Shown here: one piece after another, positions 23,587 through 34,373 of the stretch
How the letters are laid out: each line of letters opens with the position of its first letter
Numbering within the stretch: the first letter of the stretch is position 1
DNA from: Nymphaea colorata
Lineage: Eukaryota > Streptophyta > Magnoliopsida > Nymphaeales > Nymphaeaceae
NCBI RefSeq assembly: GCF_008831285.2
Contig: NC_045140.1
Coordinates: 21,326,370-21,390,369 of the forward strand
Length of the DNA: 64,000 bases
Reading direction: 5' to 3'
The notes under the pieces: model-generated
Seen by the model: only the letters and a program-made list of their open reading frames with translations
What the model was told of the DNA's origin: nothing
Database searches by the model: none
Position numbers and translations under genes: made by a program

Positions 23587-26500
23587 GAGGATTTATATTT
23601 TGTTGGATGCTGGATGTTGCCGAATGACTAAAAATTAAAAATCTTTTACTAGAAGCACCATAAATAATTGCTAAAGTACTATGAGCTGTTGCTGCATTAT
23701 ACACTCGTAGACTCGTAGTTAATGCACACAGGGTGGCTGCTTTTTGGTGACAAATTTTTAGTTATTAGCCATCTGCCAACATCTACATCCGGCAGCTTAT
23801 ATATACATACGCATTTTTGAGGATGTTAAATGTGACTATTTTCTCCAGGCATACCGTGAATGATGATACTGGTGGTGATACTTCATAGGTTTTTATGTAC
23901 ACTGGTGCCATTATTGGAACTTATACTGATTAAGCTATTTCAGTATTGTCTTAACTAAGACTGGGTTATCATTAGGTTGAAACATCTTCACTTTCATTAA
24001 TTTATGCTTTTTGAAACGTAAAAGGGTCCATTGCTTAATATTTGTAAAACATTAATAAATAAGTGCTATTGGCTGTTGATTTTTCTAATGTCCTTATACA
24101 TACACAGGCATACGTGCAAACACTCATCTTTATATTAGGGCTGGTAAGCGATAAAAACCTTAAGAATATGAGAGCCACTATCAGCTGTCTGATTCTATGC
24201 CTTGTGACTTGCCACATCAAACAACAACATTAACTTTCCTTTTGCATGTCATTCTTTGATGCAGCAGGCTGCAGCCTGCAGGTCATTGCTGACTTACAGT
24301 GGTTATCATGAATTATCATATTTCATAAGTTCTCATATTCTGATCTGAAGCCATTTTTTCGAGTGATGGAAAATTAGAAGTATGATATGAAAGTTAGGTC
24401 TGCAAAACACCTTACTGTTGGAAAACATGATCCATTAAATCATCTTTTGTTCTAGATCTTCCATGTTCTTTTGCATTTTCGAGGCTCAATCTCTGAAGAA
24501 CAACAGTTGACCAATCATCATTAGTTATTCAATATTTCACCTTCTTTTGCACTTAGGGTAATCCACCTTAGAACTAAGTTTTCCATTTATCTTGAGCGGA
24601 TTGGCGCTAGTTTTTCCTCATAGTTGGTCAATGCAAATTCCGTCTATGTCATGACGAGGTATGGTAGGTTCTTCCAAGAACTTTTCTTATAGTGACTGCC
24701 TTCTCATGCTTTCTTTCTTTTGGAAGCTGCTGCTTGAATTGCACATATCTTGGTCTGATAACTACTCTTCCCTTCATGAATTCTGTCAGCCATCAATGGC
24801 ATCTTTTATTATTGACATGGTTGAATTGCCTTTTGCTACTCCTTGTGGAATCTTGTGTCTCATGCATTTGTTTGAAGCATGATTATTGTACAGCCTTTTT
24901 CCGTTGATTTTATTTTTAGCTGGTCATCTTGCCCTTTGGATCATCTGCAGTTTTCATTCTTTTGGTGCATTTTCTTTTAACTTCTTATCTTTTTTATTAA
25001 TTTGGTCATACCTTCTAAGTTTCTAACAGTCAACTATGTTTACGTCGAATTTGTATATTTATTATCAAAATTCTCGTCATGACTCTTCTGCAGATACACT
25101 ACGACCACTCTATGCTTCTTGACTGCCTTATTTCAAAAGACAGCGGCGTTCTGTGTGTACGTTATTTGCTAAGGTATTTCCCTCCATTTCCTCTTTATTC
25201 ATTTCATATAACCTTCATGTAATAAATAATATGTTTGTAACTAGCCCATATTACTTGTGTTCTTGAATGGGTGGTATCTATATGCATAGAGGAGGAAAGA
25301 AACTGTCATTTATTTGACTAGAAGATTTAGACTGCATATTTCATTGTCCTCGAACCTTTCAGGAGATGGTTTTCAAGCTAGAGCTCGAACCATCAAATTT
25401 TCCGCCACCATGACAATTTGGTTAATGTGAAATTCTTCCATCATACTGAGCTGACCTTCCTTGTGTTTGAACTGAAAATAGGGGATATGATTGAAATGTT
25501 TCATGTAGCATTGATCAGCTCATTCTAGAGAATGCTTCATGCCAAATGGAAGCTTTGACCTTGGAAGTATCTGTCCTTGCTTTTTGTTAGTTGCATTGAT
25601 TTTGGTTTCTCAACATTTTCTTTTCTGCTGTAGGTGCTTGCGCATAGTTGTTGGTTCATGGGACTTATTTGTAAAGTTTGTGATGCCTGAATTTGATACA
25701 AGCCTGTCACTCTGCAAAAAGAGGAAAGTCTGTCTTGATGATAATGATTCTCTGAAGAAGGCAGGATCATCAACGTCAGGTAGTAATTATCTTGTCAGGA
25801 GACCTGCAAAGAGTAAGGCAATGATCACACAGTTACCTGCAATAGGTGCCTTTGAAAGTGCGAGCAAATGCTTGTTATGTTTGAAGAAGTCGATAGAAAG
25901 CCTTCACAAGAAAAACTTGTTTCCTTATAATCCAACTGCATTGCTGAGAAGGTGAATTTTGAAGACTTTATGTTAGCATGTGCATAAATGGGGAATATTA
26001 CAATGTTGCCTCATCAGTACCTGCAATTTTTGTTTCCAGTTGGAATTCTGGGCCATACCCGAATCTGTGTTGGGTCATGTCGATATGGATACTTCTGCCT
26101 TCTAGAAGTGTCAGTGTGACTTAGAGGAATGGTAACATGTCAAACCTCTTACAAGAGGCACTTTTTCAGCCTGAGCATCTATTTTTTATGAACAGGCAAT
26201 CCTGACCATAGTATAAGGAGTATCATGGTTATACAAGCTGAAGTAAAACCTAAACTTGGAGCCATTAAAGAATTTAAAGTGCATTAAGCATTCACTAAAA
26301 ACTTCAAGATCTGTTTGCAGTGTCTGAACAAAATGAGCTTTTTTTGCTGTAACAATCATGTTATGGAGCATTTGCAGGAAATTGGAAGGTTGATTCTTTT
26401 TCCCTTATATGTGTAGGAATAAGCTATAGCCAGATACCTTTTTTACCAGGTCAAGCTTGAGAAACCTAGTTCATATTTGAGTCAAGATTGAGTAATGTTA

Positions 26501-27485
26501 GAAACCAGCAACCTAGCCTGATCCAGTTAATATTTATCTCATGCCTAAAACCATATGCTTCTTCTTTGATTGGATTATGAATGTGGGAACATATGTACTT
26601 CACCTTTATGACTTTTGGTAGGTTCTACTTGAATGAGATTGCTTATACTTCACGAAATCTGAATCATGTCATTTTTTTTTATGATGGTCATTATTGAACT
26701 ATCTTAAGCCTGCATTAGCTCGATTTGAGAGCTTACAGGTTGTATAAGATGATGAAGGTATTCAGTCAACTATCTGCAAGACTTTTTGTTCACCAAAACT
26801 TAAAAGTATATGGGTTCACGGGAAAGTAGAATTTAGATTTTTTTTTTCAATTACAAGAAGTGGATCAGGATCACTAGTTGCTTCAAAGCACTGAAACAGT
26901 ATTGGTGATACTTTATCTGAATAAATTTCGGAGCATCTCAACATGTGTTTAATGCTTTACCTGCTGAATGGTTACCAAATATATTTATCTTCAATAATTG
27001 ACCTTAGCTCGTATTTGAAACTGCTATTATCAACCATGTCTCCTTTTGTAGTTGTTGGCACGTTTTTTCTTATCTTTCTCTTATATGTTCTCAAGATTTC
27101 TTTTTAGATTTTGTCCCTGACTTATAGGTAATTGAGAAATTAATGTCTGCTTTATTGCTACTGGAAAATCCATCTCTGCCTCAAGTGTTTCATGTCAGCC
27201 CTTTTAAATTTGTCATTCATAACTATTTTTGCATAGCTATTTTTTTTCTTCCAACAAAATTAACCAAGTATCCTTGAAAAGCAGAGAAAAGGAACGTCAC
27301 GGTTGGATTAGTCTCTCATAGGGCAGGAATGTATGTGTCATTTTGTATAGTTTGAGTATGAATTTGGATGGATATTCTTGTTATTAATATTGCTCTCATC
27401 AAATTCACTCACCACAGAAATGTTCGTTTGCAGCTTTGTAAAATTTGAAGAGCTATTGAAAAGACAGGTAGCTGGCGAAATTTGA
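11102..27485 (+). CDS. Lines-family protein (Lines N/C-terminal domains), intron-rich
   Basis: Resembles the Lines (LINS1-like) family, whose plant members have no settled biochemical role. Exons joined with consistent phase: 12561-12662, 18659-18745, 18823-19395, 20789-21184, 22201-22262, 22744-22852, 25094-25173, 25634-25951, 27434-27485. Diagnostic pieces are the exon pair encoding NTLFHITSIFDPVHVFHLFL then IHYDHSMLLDCLISKDSGV, followed by YLLRCLRIVVGSWDLFVKF, and the C-terminal LHKKNLFPYNPTALLR motif typical of the Lines C-terminal domain. The 5' end is uncertain: 11102-11164 and 11245-11307 (encoding LTTEEERSLLISLSQ) look like N-terminal exons, and 12095-12144 may be another, but they do not all join in phase. 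The copia element sits in the intron 12663-18658 in sense orientation, and a hAT-like MITE sits in intron 22263-22743. If the last splice is not used, the protein ends at a TGA at 25953. Confidence 0.72.
12771..13045 (+). repeat. 5' LTR of the copia element
   Basis: A 275-bp direct repeat, TG at the start and CA at the end, matching the 3' LTR base for base as far as I can read. It includes a TTCTCCTTATATCC stretch that may serve as a TATA region, and the TTCTTTAATTAAAGATTAAGG stretch downstream. Confidence 0.97.
13046..13058 (+). promoter_or_regulatory. Primer-binding site, initiator-Met tRNA
   Basis: TGGTATCAGAGAC directly abuts the 5' LTR. It is the complement of the plant initiator methionine tRNA 3' end (TGGTATCAGAGC is the usual form), the standard primer for copia elements. 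Confidence 0.92.
13266..17576 (+). pseudogene. copia gag-pol polyprotein, disabled by a stop
   Basis: One continuous frame of 1,437 codons from the ATG at 13266, interrupted only by a TAG at 16584-16586 (codon 1107), a few codons before the reverse-transcriptase YVDD box. Gag carries a zinc knuckle CFYCNKRGHVKSEC (from residue 290). The protease motif reads DSR (residues 361-363) where the family has DSG. Integrase shows an HHCC finger ending CSSCHIC and the catalytic triad Asp569, Asp632, Glu668 (D-35-E). Reverse transcriptase has AFLHGILKEEVYMEQPPGY and YVDD; RNase H has DADWAGD and SSTEAEYRA. The final Cys codon and TAG stop (17571-17576) are supplied by the first six bases of the 3' LTR. 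An upstream in-frame extension to about 13191 starts only at a TTG, so I use the ATG. Confidence 0.93.
17560..17570 (+). promoter_or_regulatory. Polypurine tract
   Basis: TTGAGGGGAGC immediately before the 3' LTR is the expected plus-strand priming tract. It overlaps the last codons of the polyprotein. Confidence 0.75.
17571..17845 (+). repeat. 3' LTR of the copia element
   Basis: A 275-bp direct repeat at exactly 4,800 bp offset from the 5' LTR, with no difference found on reading. It is followed by TCCAG, the second copy of the target duplication. Confidence 0.97.
22312..22666. mobile_element. hAT-like MITE with perfect 8-bp TSD
   Basis: A 355-bp element flanked by GTTCTTAT on both sides (22304-22311 and 22667-22674). 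The left terminus is CTATGTCACATAAGTAC; the right terminus read inward on the opposite strand is CTATGTCACACGAGTAC, giving a 17-bp inverted repeat with two mismatches. Subterminal regions contain repeated GGGTACGGGTACGG-type strings in inverted orientation, and the interior holds an (AT)17 run at 22395-22428. An 8-bp target duplication with short inverted repeats indicates the hAT superfamily. It is non-coding and lies in intron 22263-22743 of the Lines gene. Confidence 0.88.
23536..23582. repeat. (AT)n microsatellite
   Basis: A roughly 47-bp alternating A/T run inside a Lines-gene intron. The intron also contains short poorly conserved A/T-rich sequence and no coding potential that I recognise. 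Confidence 0.95.
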
Positions 27486-30400
27486 TGTGAAGAATGGGAT
27501 ATGATTCTCATTTAATCTTGTAAAAGAGTAGCTATGACAAGTATCTGGAAATGGCAGCTCAAAAAGTAGGCATGCGGACTTCCCTGCCAATGGATTGGAA
27601 TCAGTTTGGAGTTCTGATACAGGCTTCGATTTGTTCGGCTTTGCTTGAGATTGAAGTCAGGCATGTGATTTCTGGAACCTGTTTTCTGGTGTCAAACAAT
27701 GCCTTTTAGCTGTCTTTTTGTTTTTGGTATAACGGACACATGTATGTTTAGCTTGAGCTGACATGCATCTTGAACTTAAGTAGGAAATACACTAGGTAAC
27801 CAAAATCGAGGTTCAGCTTTATTTTCCTTCTGACTTACGTTTAAATTTAGCTGGAACAGCCGAGATCATTAGGAAAATGCAATGATGAAACTTGACACTG
27901 GTTTAAGCTTCAGTTGAGCTAGGCTTTTATGGGGTTAGGCTCAAGTATTAGCTTGCTTGGAAAGGCAAAAGTTCTCTGTGTGTGTGTGTGTGAACTGCAA
28001 AAATATTGGGGGATTATAAAGAGCACAAGTGGAAGTCTTTAAGAAAAGCAGCAATTAATTTGCAGTTAACAGAGTTGTGGCAACTCTTTTTCCAGGCAGT
28101 TTTCTCACAACCATGTTTGTGTACGTAATTTCTAGTAATCAAATCAGTGTTGTAAGCAGTGTGACTGATTTGGTTTGGGAATAACCTGTGTGGCTATGTG
28201 ATTTTTCCTGTCATGTGATCTGGGCACTATCTCAGAATGTGAAAGTTGATGATTGTCAGATTCATTGAAAAACCAGATGCTGCTGCTTCATTTTTAAAAG
28301 TCTATATTTATTTTTCTCCATGTTTGCTTCTTAGGTGTTCTGTGGGTTATGCGTTGGAACGTGAAGCCAGCATTTTTCCAGCCCCAAGAAGACTGTCCCT
28401 GGATCACGATCCTCCCTCCCTGCTTCTGGTGTCCCTTTAAGTGCCCTTCGCTGGATTGTCAGACTGCATTGATATGACTGCAAGTTCCTTTGATTCCGGC
28501 AGTTTAGTCAGGTAAGAAACAGTTGCAAATGGGGTTTTATTTCTGGTTATCAATTATGGTCCACCTTTCTAGCTTCATAGTGGATGATGTAGTACCATAG
28601 GTTTTTTGGCCACCCAACATCAGAGAAGCGAAAAGTTAGTAGGAGTATATATTACCCGATATTGCTCGACAGAATTTTGACTGAGTGCACAAAGTACATC
28701 TGAGATTGGGAAAGAAGGTATTTGACTTTGTTCTGATGAGCCCAAACGATTATACTGCAGAATCTAGTGAAGAGATGCTGGTCTAGATTTTTGTGAAGAA
28801 CCAATGGCTGAATTCTGTTGACTGAGGTAGTTGGTGCGTCGGTCAGCTCTCACATTTAAGGATGGCTTTTACTTGGAGCATACGCTGCAATAGTTTTTGT
28901 TTTTTACTATCAGAAATGTGTGAAGAATATGCAAAGGCTGCAGGGAAATTGGACTCTTGGCCGATGTTGTTGATCAATGAGCGTGTACCTGCCGGCAAAC
29001 CATTTCAAGAATGTTACTTCAAAGGACCAAAAATTTCATAATTAGATCGTTTTATGTTTAAATAAACATATCTTCCTTCTCAAAATTCCACAGAAATTTA
29101 GTAATTAATTACCTTTCATTTTCATTTAACCTTTGGATCCGCTATCTCAATTATTCCCCCCGTTCTTTCTTTGTCTTTTTCTGAATTACTGCCCACCATG
29201 ACTTTGAAGTTTAAGTTGTTGTTTCGTTGCCAGGAAACAGGTCACCGGTGAATAGGCGTCTGCTGGGGGTGCTCTTAAAATAATTTTTGGGATGATGAAG
29301 GTGGTCTTTAGGTGAAATTTCCCACCCTTGTGCATGTGAAGTTTTCTGTGGTTGGGGCAAATAAATTTCAATTTCTGAAGGTAACTTGTAGATATGCCAC
29401 AAAAATAAAAACGAGTTATTAAAAAACCAATGGATATCTGTTTGTTAAATTTGTGTATGAAAAGATATTTAAGGCATAGTTACCAGTAAACGGAAAGGGA
29501 ACCAGAATCAATGTGTGGAGCAGACGAGGACAAATGAATATTTTCTATCAGCATAGGTGATGAGAGTTAGGGAAGTGTGAAGCGGGAGGATCTCTCCGTA
29601 TTATTTTTTGTCAACTTATTGTGATTACTTCGACAGATAGCTTTAAATTAGAGGCATTGTGGTTACCGTTTATTGGCCGTTGTCTAAAATTGCATCACAG
29701 GTGGATTTCTTATCAATAATTTATATTTCGTAAAATGCCTGAGGTTCTAGATGAAAAAAAAGTTGGGTTAATTCATTGGTGTATAAGTATGTTTCTACTT
29801 TCTAGTGACTGCTAAGTACACGGCTGTCACCGCCAACCATGTTTTGTAACAAAAAGATCAGTTTTTAGTAAAAGTGCATGTCACGAAGTGCTTGCTAGAA
29901 GAAAAACAGACATTACAATTACTAACAACTTTGTCTTTAGTTTCTATCACTCTTATTAAATGTGAAACAATGAGAAACATTAGAAAATGTGAACTTGACT
30001 GTTTGATAATGAATACTGGATAAGGAAATGGAGAGAACTGTTTGACAATGAATACTGGATAAGGAAATAAAGAGGAAAGTCACAATTGTCTCAACGAGTT
30101 ACCAGGATCTAAACTTCTGCACTTTTGCCAATCACAATAAATGAAGGATGGATATAGCAAATTGCTTGTCAGTCAGATAAATCTGAAAAATCGAAATAGA
30201 CATCTGATTTTAAAGACATAAATGTTAGTATCATAGTCACCAAAAAACGAATAAGTTTTTCGAAAAAAGTGCATAAAACATGATAAACAAGTCAGCTGTT
30301 TGAAACTAAGAAAAAAACACCTTTTTGGAAAAAAAACACCAAAAACAAAAAGGCGAAAAGGACATGTTTTTCCTTTTTTTCCTTTTCTTCATGTTTTTTA

Positions 30401-31516
30401 ATGTCAAACTGCTTGTTTTCATTTTTAATTTTTATTTGTTGCACATTATGTTTGTGTTATTAGTTTCTCTTAATTTCATTTTTTTAATTTTTAGTCCTTT
30501 TTATTTTTTAAAATTTACCGTATTTAACCTTGGTGTATTATACTGCAAAAAACGTTACGTTTACCGTTTAAAATGCGAGAAAATTTGTTGTGACTATAGT
30601 TAGTACAGAAAAATATTGGAGAAAAGGTCTTTATTGGAATTTCATGAAAAGGTAAATGGCTCTTCTGCAAAACCTGTGTGTTTCCTCCTCCTGTTAAAAA
30701 TACTTTGAACATGTTTCGCTTCAACATGATATTAACATATTTGAACAGAAAAATGCTTCAACTCTGTAGCATTCGCTGATGCCAAGTACATGAAGCTTGT
30801 TTCCTAACCGCACTACTATGAATAGTTCACTATTGAATGGCGCCACGTGGAAATCTGACTCTGCACTAGCATGAAAAGTTCACTCTTGAGTGATACCTTG
30901 CTACCGCAGAAAGTCTTGCTGAACTGCAAACCACGCAATATCTGTCAGGTGTGTGCTGAGTTCGGTGGGTTTTGACACCGTAGCCATGTGGTCTGCTCCT
31001 CAGATCGTGCATACAATGCTGGGCAGATAATTCCTCCACTGTTGGAGATCTTGGTAATGCATTTGTCCTCCTCTCCAATGCTGGCATGATGAACGCTTCT
31101 ATCTCATAGCATGCAGCGTCCGACACAGAGCCAAACCTTATGAGCATGGTTTCTAGTATGAGGTCCTGCAGCATGATAACCATGAAGACGGACCATCATG
31201 AAGAATCTGCTTTCTTTCTATGTCTAAAGTTGCCAAGTTTATAGCCCTGTTGATCCATTGAAAATCTTTTCGGAGGTCAGTTAGCTGCATAAAACTTTAT
31301 CTTCAGGATTGTAAACGTCCATAAAATGGATCTCAAATCAAAATTTTTCATCGTGAAGGCTAGATCTGAAGGTCTTTCCACTGGCAAAGAACATCGACAG
31401 ACCAAATTTTTAATTTTTAAAAAATTGTTCATTTCCCTACAAATTTATCCAAATAAAACTTTGCCTTTGACCATGAAAAACTCATCCTTCCAGTTTGTTT
31501 GGCTGAAAAATGTTTT
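27486..31516. other. Intergenic, no gene seen
   Basis: The left part is probably the Lines 3' UTR and downstream sequence. A (TG)n run lies near 27,980. I find no exon-like frame with recognisable content. The region 30,300-30,600 is very T-rich on the + strand. A minus-strand frame at 30,866-31,183 (105 codons) has no family resemblance and no supporting structure. Confidence 0.55.
29998..30075. repeat. 39-bp tandem duplication
   Basis: Two adjacent near-identical copies of a unit beginning ACTGTTTGATAATGAATACT lie at 29998-30036 and 30037-30075, differing at a few bases. Confidence 0.85.
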
Positions 31517-32366
31517 TCTCGCCCTCTCCACCTGGCCGCATCTTCTGCCGTGCCGCTGCCGGAAATTTCCCAACTTTTCCCCTCCCGAAGAACTTCACCG
31601 TAATCCGTCGGTTGTTCTCCAATCCCCTGCCGCCGCCTCCGGGGTTTCCGTCGACGGCGTCCAGAACTCCACCTTCTCTGCCTCTCCTCCATTCTTGGAA
31701 TCGCCGTTGCATCACTTGTTCCGGCAGACCCTAGAATTCCCGAGATGGCGATCAGGATCACGGCTGTTTATCCGGGCTACATCGCACAATCGCTTGCAAT
31801 TGGAATCAGGTGCGGCAACTGTAGGCTTTTCCAGGACTGCTGCTGGTTGCGAGTTTTCCACTCTATAAACATAGTGCCGATCTCGATCAGTTGCCGATCA
31901 ATTATTCCACCGCTGATAGTACCTACCGAGTAAAGGCGCATCGGAGTTACGGGTCCCTCGCTGGAAAATCTTCTCCCAGAGAAATGTAGAGCTCCTGTTT
32001 TGGCTGGGTTGGCCTCCGCCATGAAGATCTCCGGGGCTTCTTGCTCGGGATCGGCTGGGATGGGCGTGTTCGGGGGTATCGTCGGGGTTGAATTCGGCCT
32101 CGATCATTCCGTTCTTCCAGAGCTCGAAGCGGCTTCCCTGCAACGAATTCTTTCAGGGTTCTGAGCGGACGATATGCGTAAAACAGAGAGTGGTATTGCT
32201 AAAGAAGATAGTGGGGTCTTGGCGGAGAAATCGGAGTCGATGAACAAGTTGGCCGAACTTCGGGAGAGCCGGAGTCGGCGTGGTTGGCTCCCTCAGTGGC
32301 TCAGCTTAACTCAGATGATGCAAAGAAGCTCTTCACAACAGTGACTGTTTCGCTTCTGTTCAAGTA
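31517..32366 (+). pseudogene. Truncated copy of the peptidase leader and exon 1
   Basis: This stretch closely matches 6026-6890, covering the GC-rich leader and most of exon 1 of the thylakoidal processing peptidase. It starts at CTCGCCCTCTCC and stops abruptly at CTTCTGTTCAAGT, just before the codons that would introduce the catalytic Ser motif. The ATG at 31745 and first codons ([18 protein letters not shown]) are preserved. An extra base in the CTCTATAAAC segment (CTCTAAAC in the parent) shifts the frame, and more indels follow (for example a loss near 32,235). No intron boundary or poly-A marks it as a retrocopy; because leader and promoter-side sequence came along, it looks like a DNA-level segmental copy. 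It lacks every catalytic box and cannot encode a peptidase. Confidence 0.9.
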
Positions 32367-34046
32367 ATGTATGAACTGATATTACTGCCTCGCCTTTCTT
32401 CTTCTCTGTTGCCGAAAATTCTGCCAGGCCACGAAGTGTAGGAGTGCACAAGATAGATTTTAATGGTGGACCACCAATTTTCTAGACAAGCCAATGTATT
32501 GACCACATTTTTTCAGCAGCGTTGAAGCTGTTATCCCATGTCCAAACTCCCTGTTGTCCCTCATCCTTGACTTACTGACAAAGATGAGTCCATAGGCAGC
32601 CTTTTTCGTGTTTTCAGCTATTCATATGAAGATCTCTTCTCTGCATCCAGAGGATCAGATCTAGCCCTGCCTAGGGATTGCGTGGAAGCGTTATATCAGG
32701 TAAAAACACCCGAAGATTAATTAGACCAACGGAAACAAGGTTCCATCACCCACGACCTCCTCTTAAGCAGGCGAGAAGTATAAAGGTGTAGATCGCACCA
32801 GCTGCATGCAGTGCCTACTCAACTCTGATGAATTAATTTCCTTATGCAAGAATTACAAGAATAAATCAGGAGCCACAACTGTTGTAGAGTGGTCGAAGCC
32901 TATGGTTTATTCAGGTTTTTGTTACTTTTACTCGTTTAATAATTTGATCAAATGGCTGTGATTGAGATCCTAATTCGATCCTTGTAAGCGTTATTTGTGT
33001 ATCTTGGGTATGGTGGGTGAATTACTATCATTGTTAATATTGATAGAACCAAAGAGTCTAGAGGTAAAAAAAATTTTGGGGGAAGGGCTTCAAACCTCTT
33101 TTTTCTAGCAGTGAATTGTTAACCTGATTTTCACCCAAAATGACTATGATCAAAACCATTTATCTAGTAAATGTGTTGTTATCCATCGAATTTGTAGATA
33201 GAGCGGCTTTCTGGAGTTGGTCATTTACCATTTTCAACATTAGAAAGTCTTTTGTCGCTTTTGTAGATATAATGGTCTTCTTGTTCTTATTATTTCTCTC
33301 TCTCTCTATCTCGCCGCGGTTGAGTCTCGGGTTCACCTCTTTACTTCTTGTCCTTTCTTCTATAGTGTTCTTACCTCTGCATGGTCTTCCTTCGTTAACA
33401 ACCTCTCAAACCCACCATCCATTCGCCTTTTTTTTCTCTTTTGTCCTTCTTCTCACCTGTCTTTTACCTGGGGTCGTGTTTGGAAGTTGTGGCTCATTTC
33501 TTCTTGATGGCGCATTTGAGAAGAGCGCAGCAACAGGGTATTGAGAGACACATTCTCATCGTCGGAGTCTGTGGCACTCCTTGTGCAGGGAGATGTTCAC
33601 TTTGTTATTCGGCTACGGCACCGTCCTTCGTCTACTGCTGGGTGACTCTGCTATTCCGTTTGTCCACTCTCTCCACCTCTCTTATTACGTTTTATTGTGA
33701 TATTAACTTGTATATTCTCTTATTATATTTCGTTTCTACGGTTTGCTTATGTAGTTAAGGAACTTTTTGTCCTCAAATTTTGCTATATATTTTCATTTTA
33801 TCGGCTCCCTCTCTCTTTGTTTTATTGAATTTAACATATCTACTTTGTTGGCTATTTAATAGTTACCGGATTTGCGTCCATCTTTGCGTCCATCTTTGCA
33901 TTTCAGATTTGCATTTCAGATTGAGTTCTGAAGTTGCAGTGTGGATCCGGTCTGCAACAATGTTCTTGAATACCTTTGCCCCAGACACAGCCAGTAAGGT
34001 AAAAGTAAAACCGGGGCACGTGTTCAAAACAATATCCTTTGAACCA
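32367..34046. other. Intergenic, no gene seen
   Basis: T-rich and CT-rich sequence with long hydrophobic-looking random frames (33,140-33,760) that I do not regard as genes. A small tandem (TTTGCGTCCATC twice, then TTTGCATTTCAGA twice) lies near 33,880-33,920. Confidence 0.5.
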
Positions 34047-34064
34047 GTGGAGGCTGCCTTCAAC

Positions 34065-34070
34065 TATAAA
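34065..34070 (+). promoter_or_regulatory. TATA box of dioxygenase copy 1
   Basis: TATAAA in the context CTTCAACTATAAATGC, about 300 bp upstream of the ATG. The same motif is conserved in unit 2 at 38634. It lies only about 20 bp inside the left edge of the duplication, so everything upstream of it differs between the two genes. Confidence 0.6.
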
Positions 34071-34337
34071 TGCAAATTGTGAAACTTCAGTAAATTTTGG
34101 ACGAAAAAATTTGTCTTCTTCAGTTATATTTTATATTAGTCATGTTAGCTAGTAATGCTAGCCAAGTGGAAACAGCAACGAAAAAAACGAACGTTATAAT
34201 TTTTATTGAAAACCACATATGTTTATCCGTGGCGTGTGGGCGAGATGCGAGCAGGTAATAATGCTCTCATGTTTAGATCTCTGTTTGCGACGGACCTCGG
34301 ACAGACTTGCCAAACTTTGTCCAACCGTATGCCCACG

Positions 34338-34346
<9 letters not shown>

Positions 34347-34372
<26 letters not shown>
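34347..34372 (+). repeat. (GA)n tract abutting the start codon
   Basis: A CA run followed by a GA run of about 26 bp ends directly at the ATG of dioxygenase copy 1. GA-rich leaders are common in plants and can bind BPC/GAGA factors. The matching run in copy 2 is longer, as expected of a slipping microsatellite. Confidence 0.95.

Positions 34373-34373
<1 letters not shown>

Noticed and set aside
33140-33760. Hydrophobic frames of about 100-134 codons
   Set aside because: They are translations of T-rich, CT-rich DNA without start context, introns or recognisable family; membrane-like look is a composition effect.
34307-34372. N-terminal extension of the dioxygenases with Arg-Glu repeats encoded by the GA tract
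   Set aside because: The upstream start codon in both copies is TTG, not ATG, and the GA length varies between copies; the family starts at the ATG directly after the tract.
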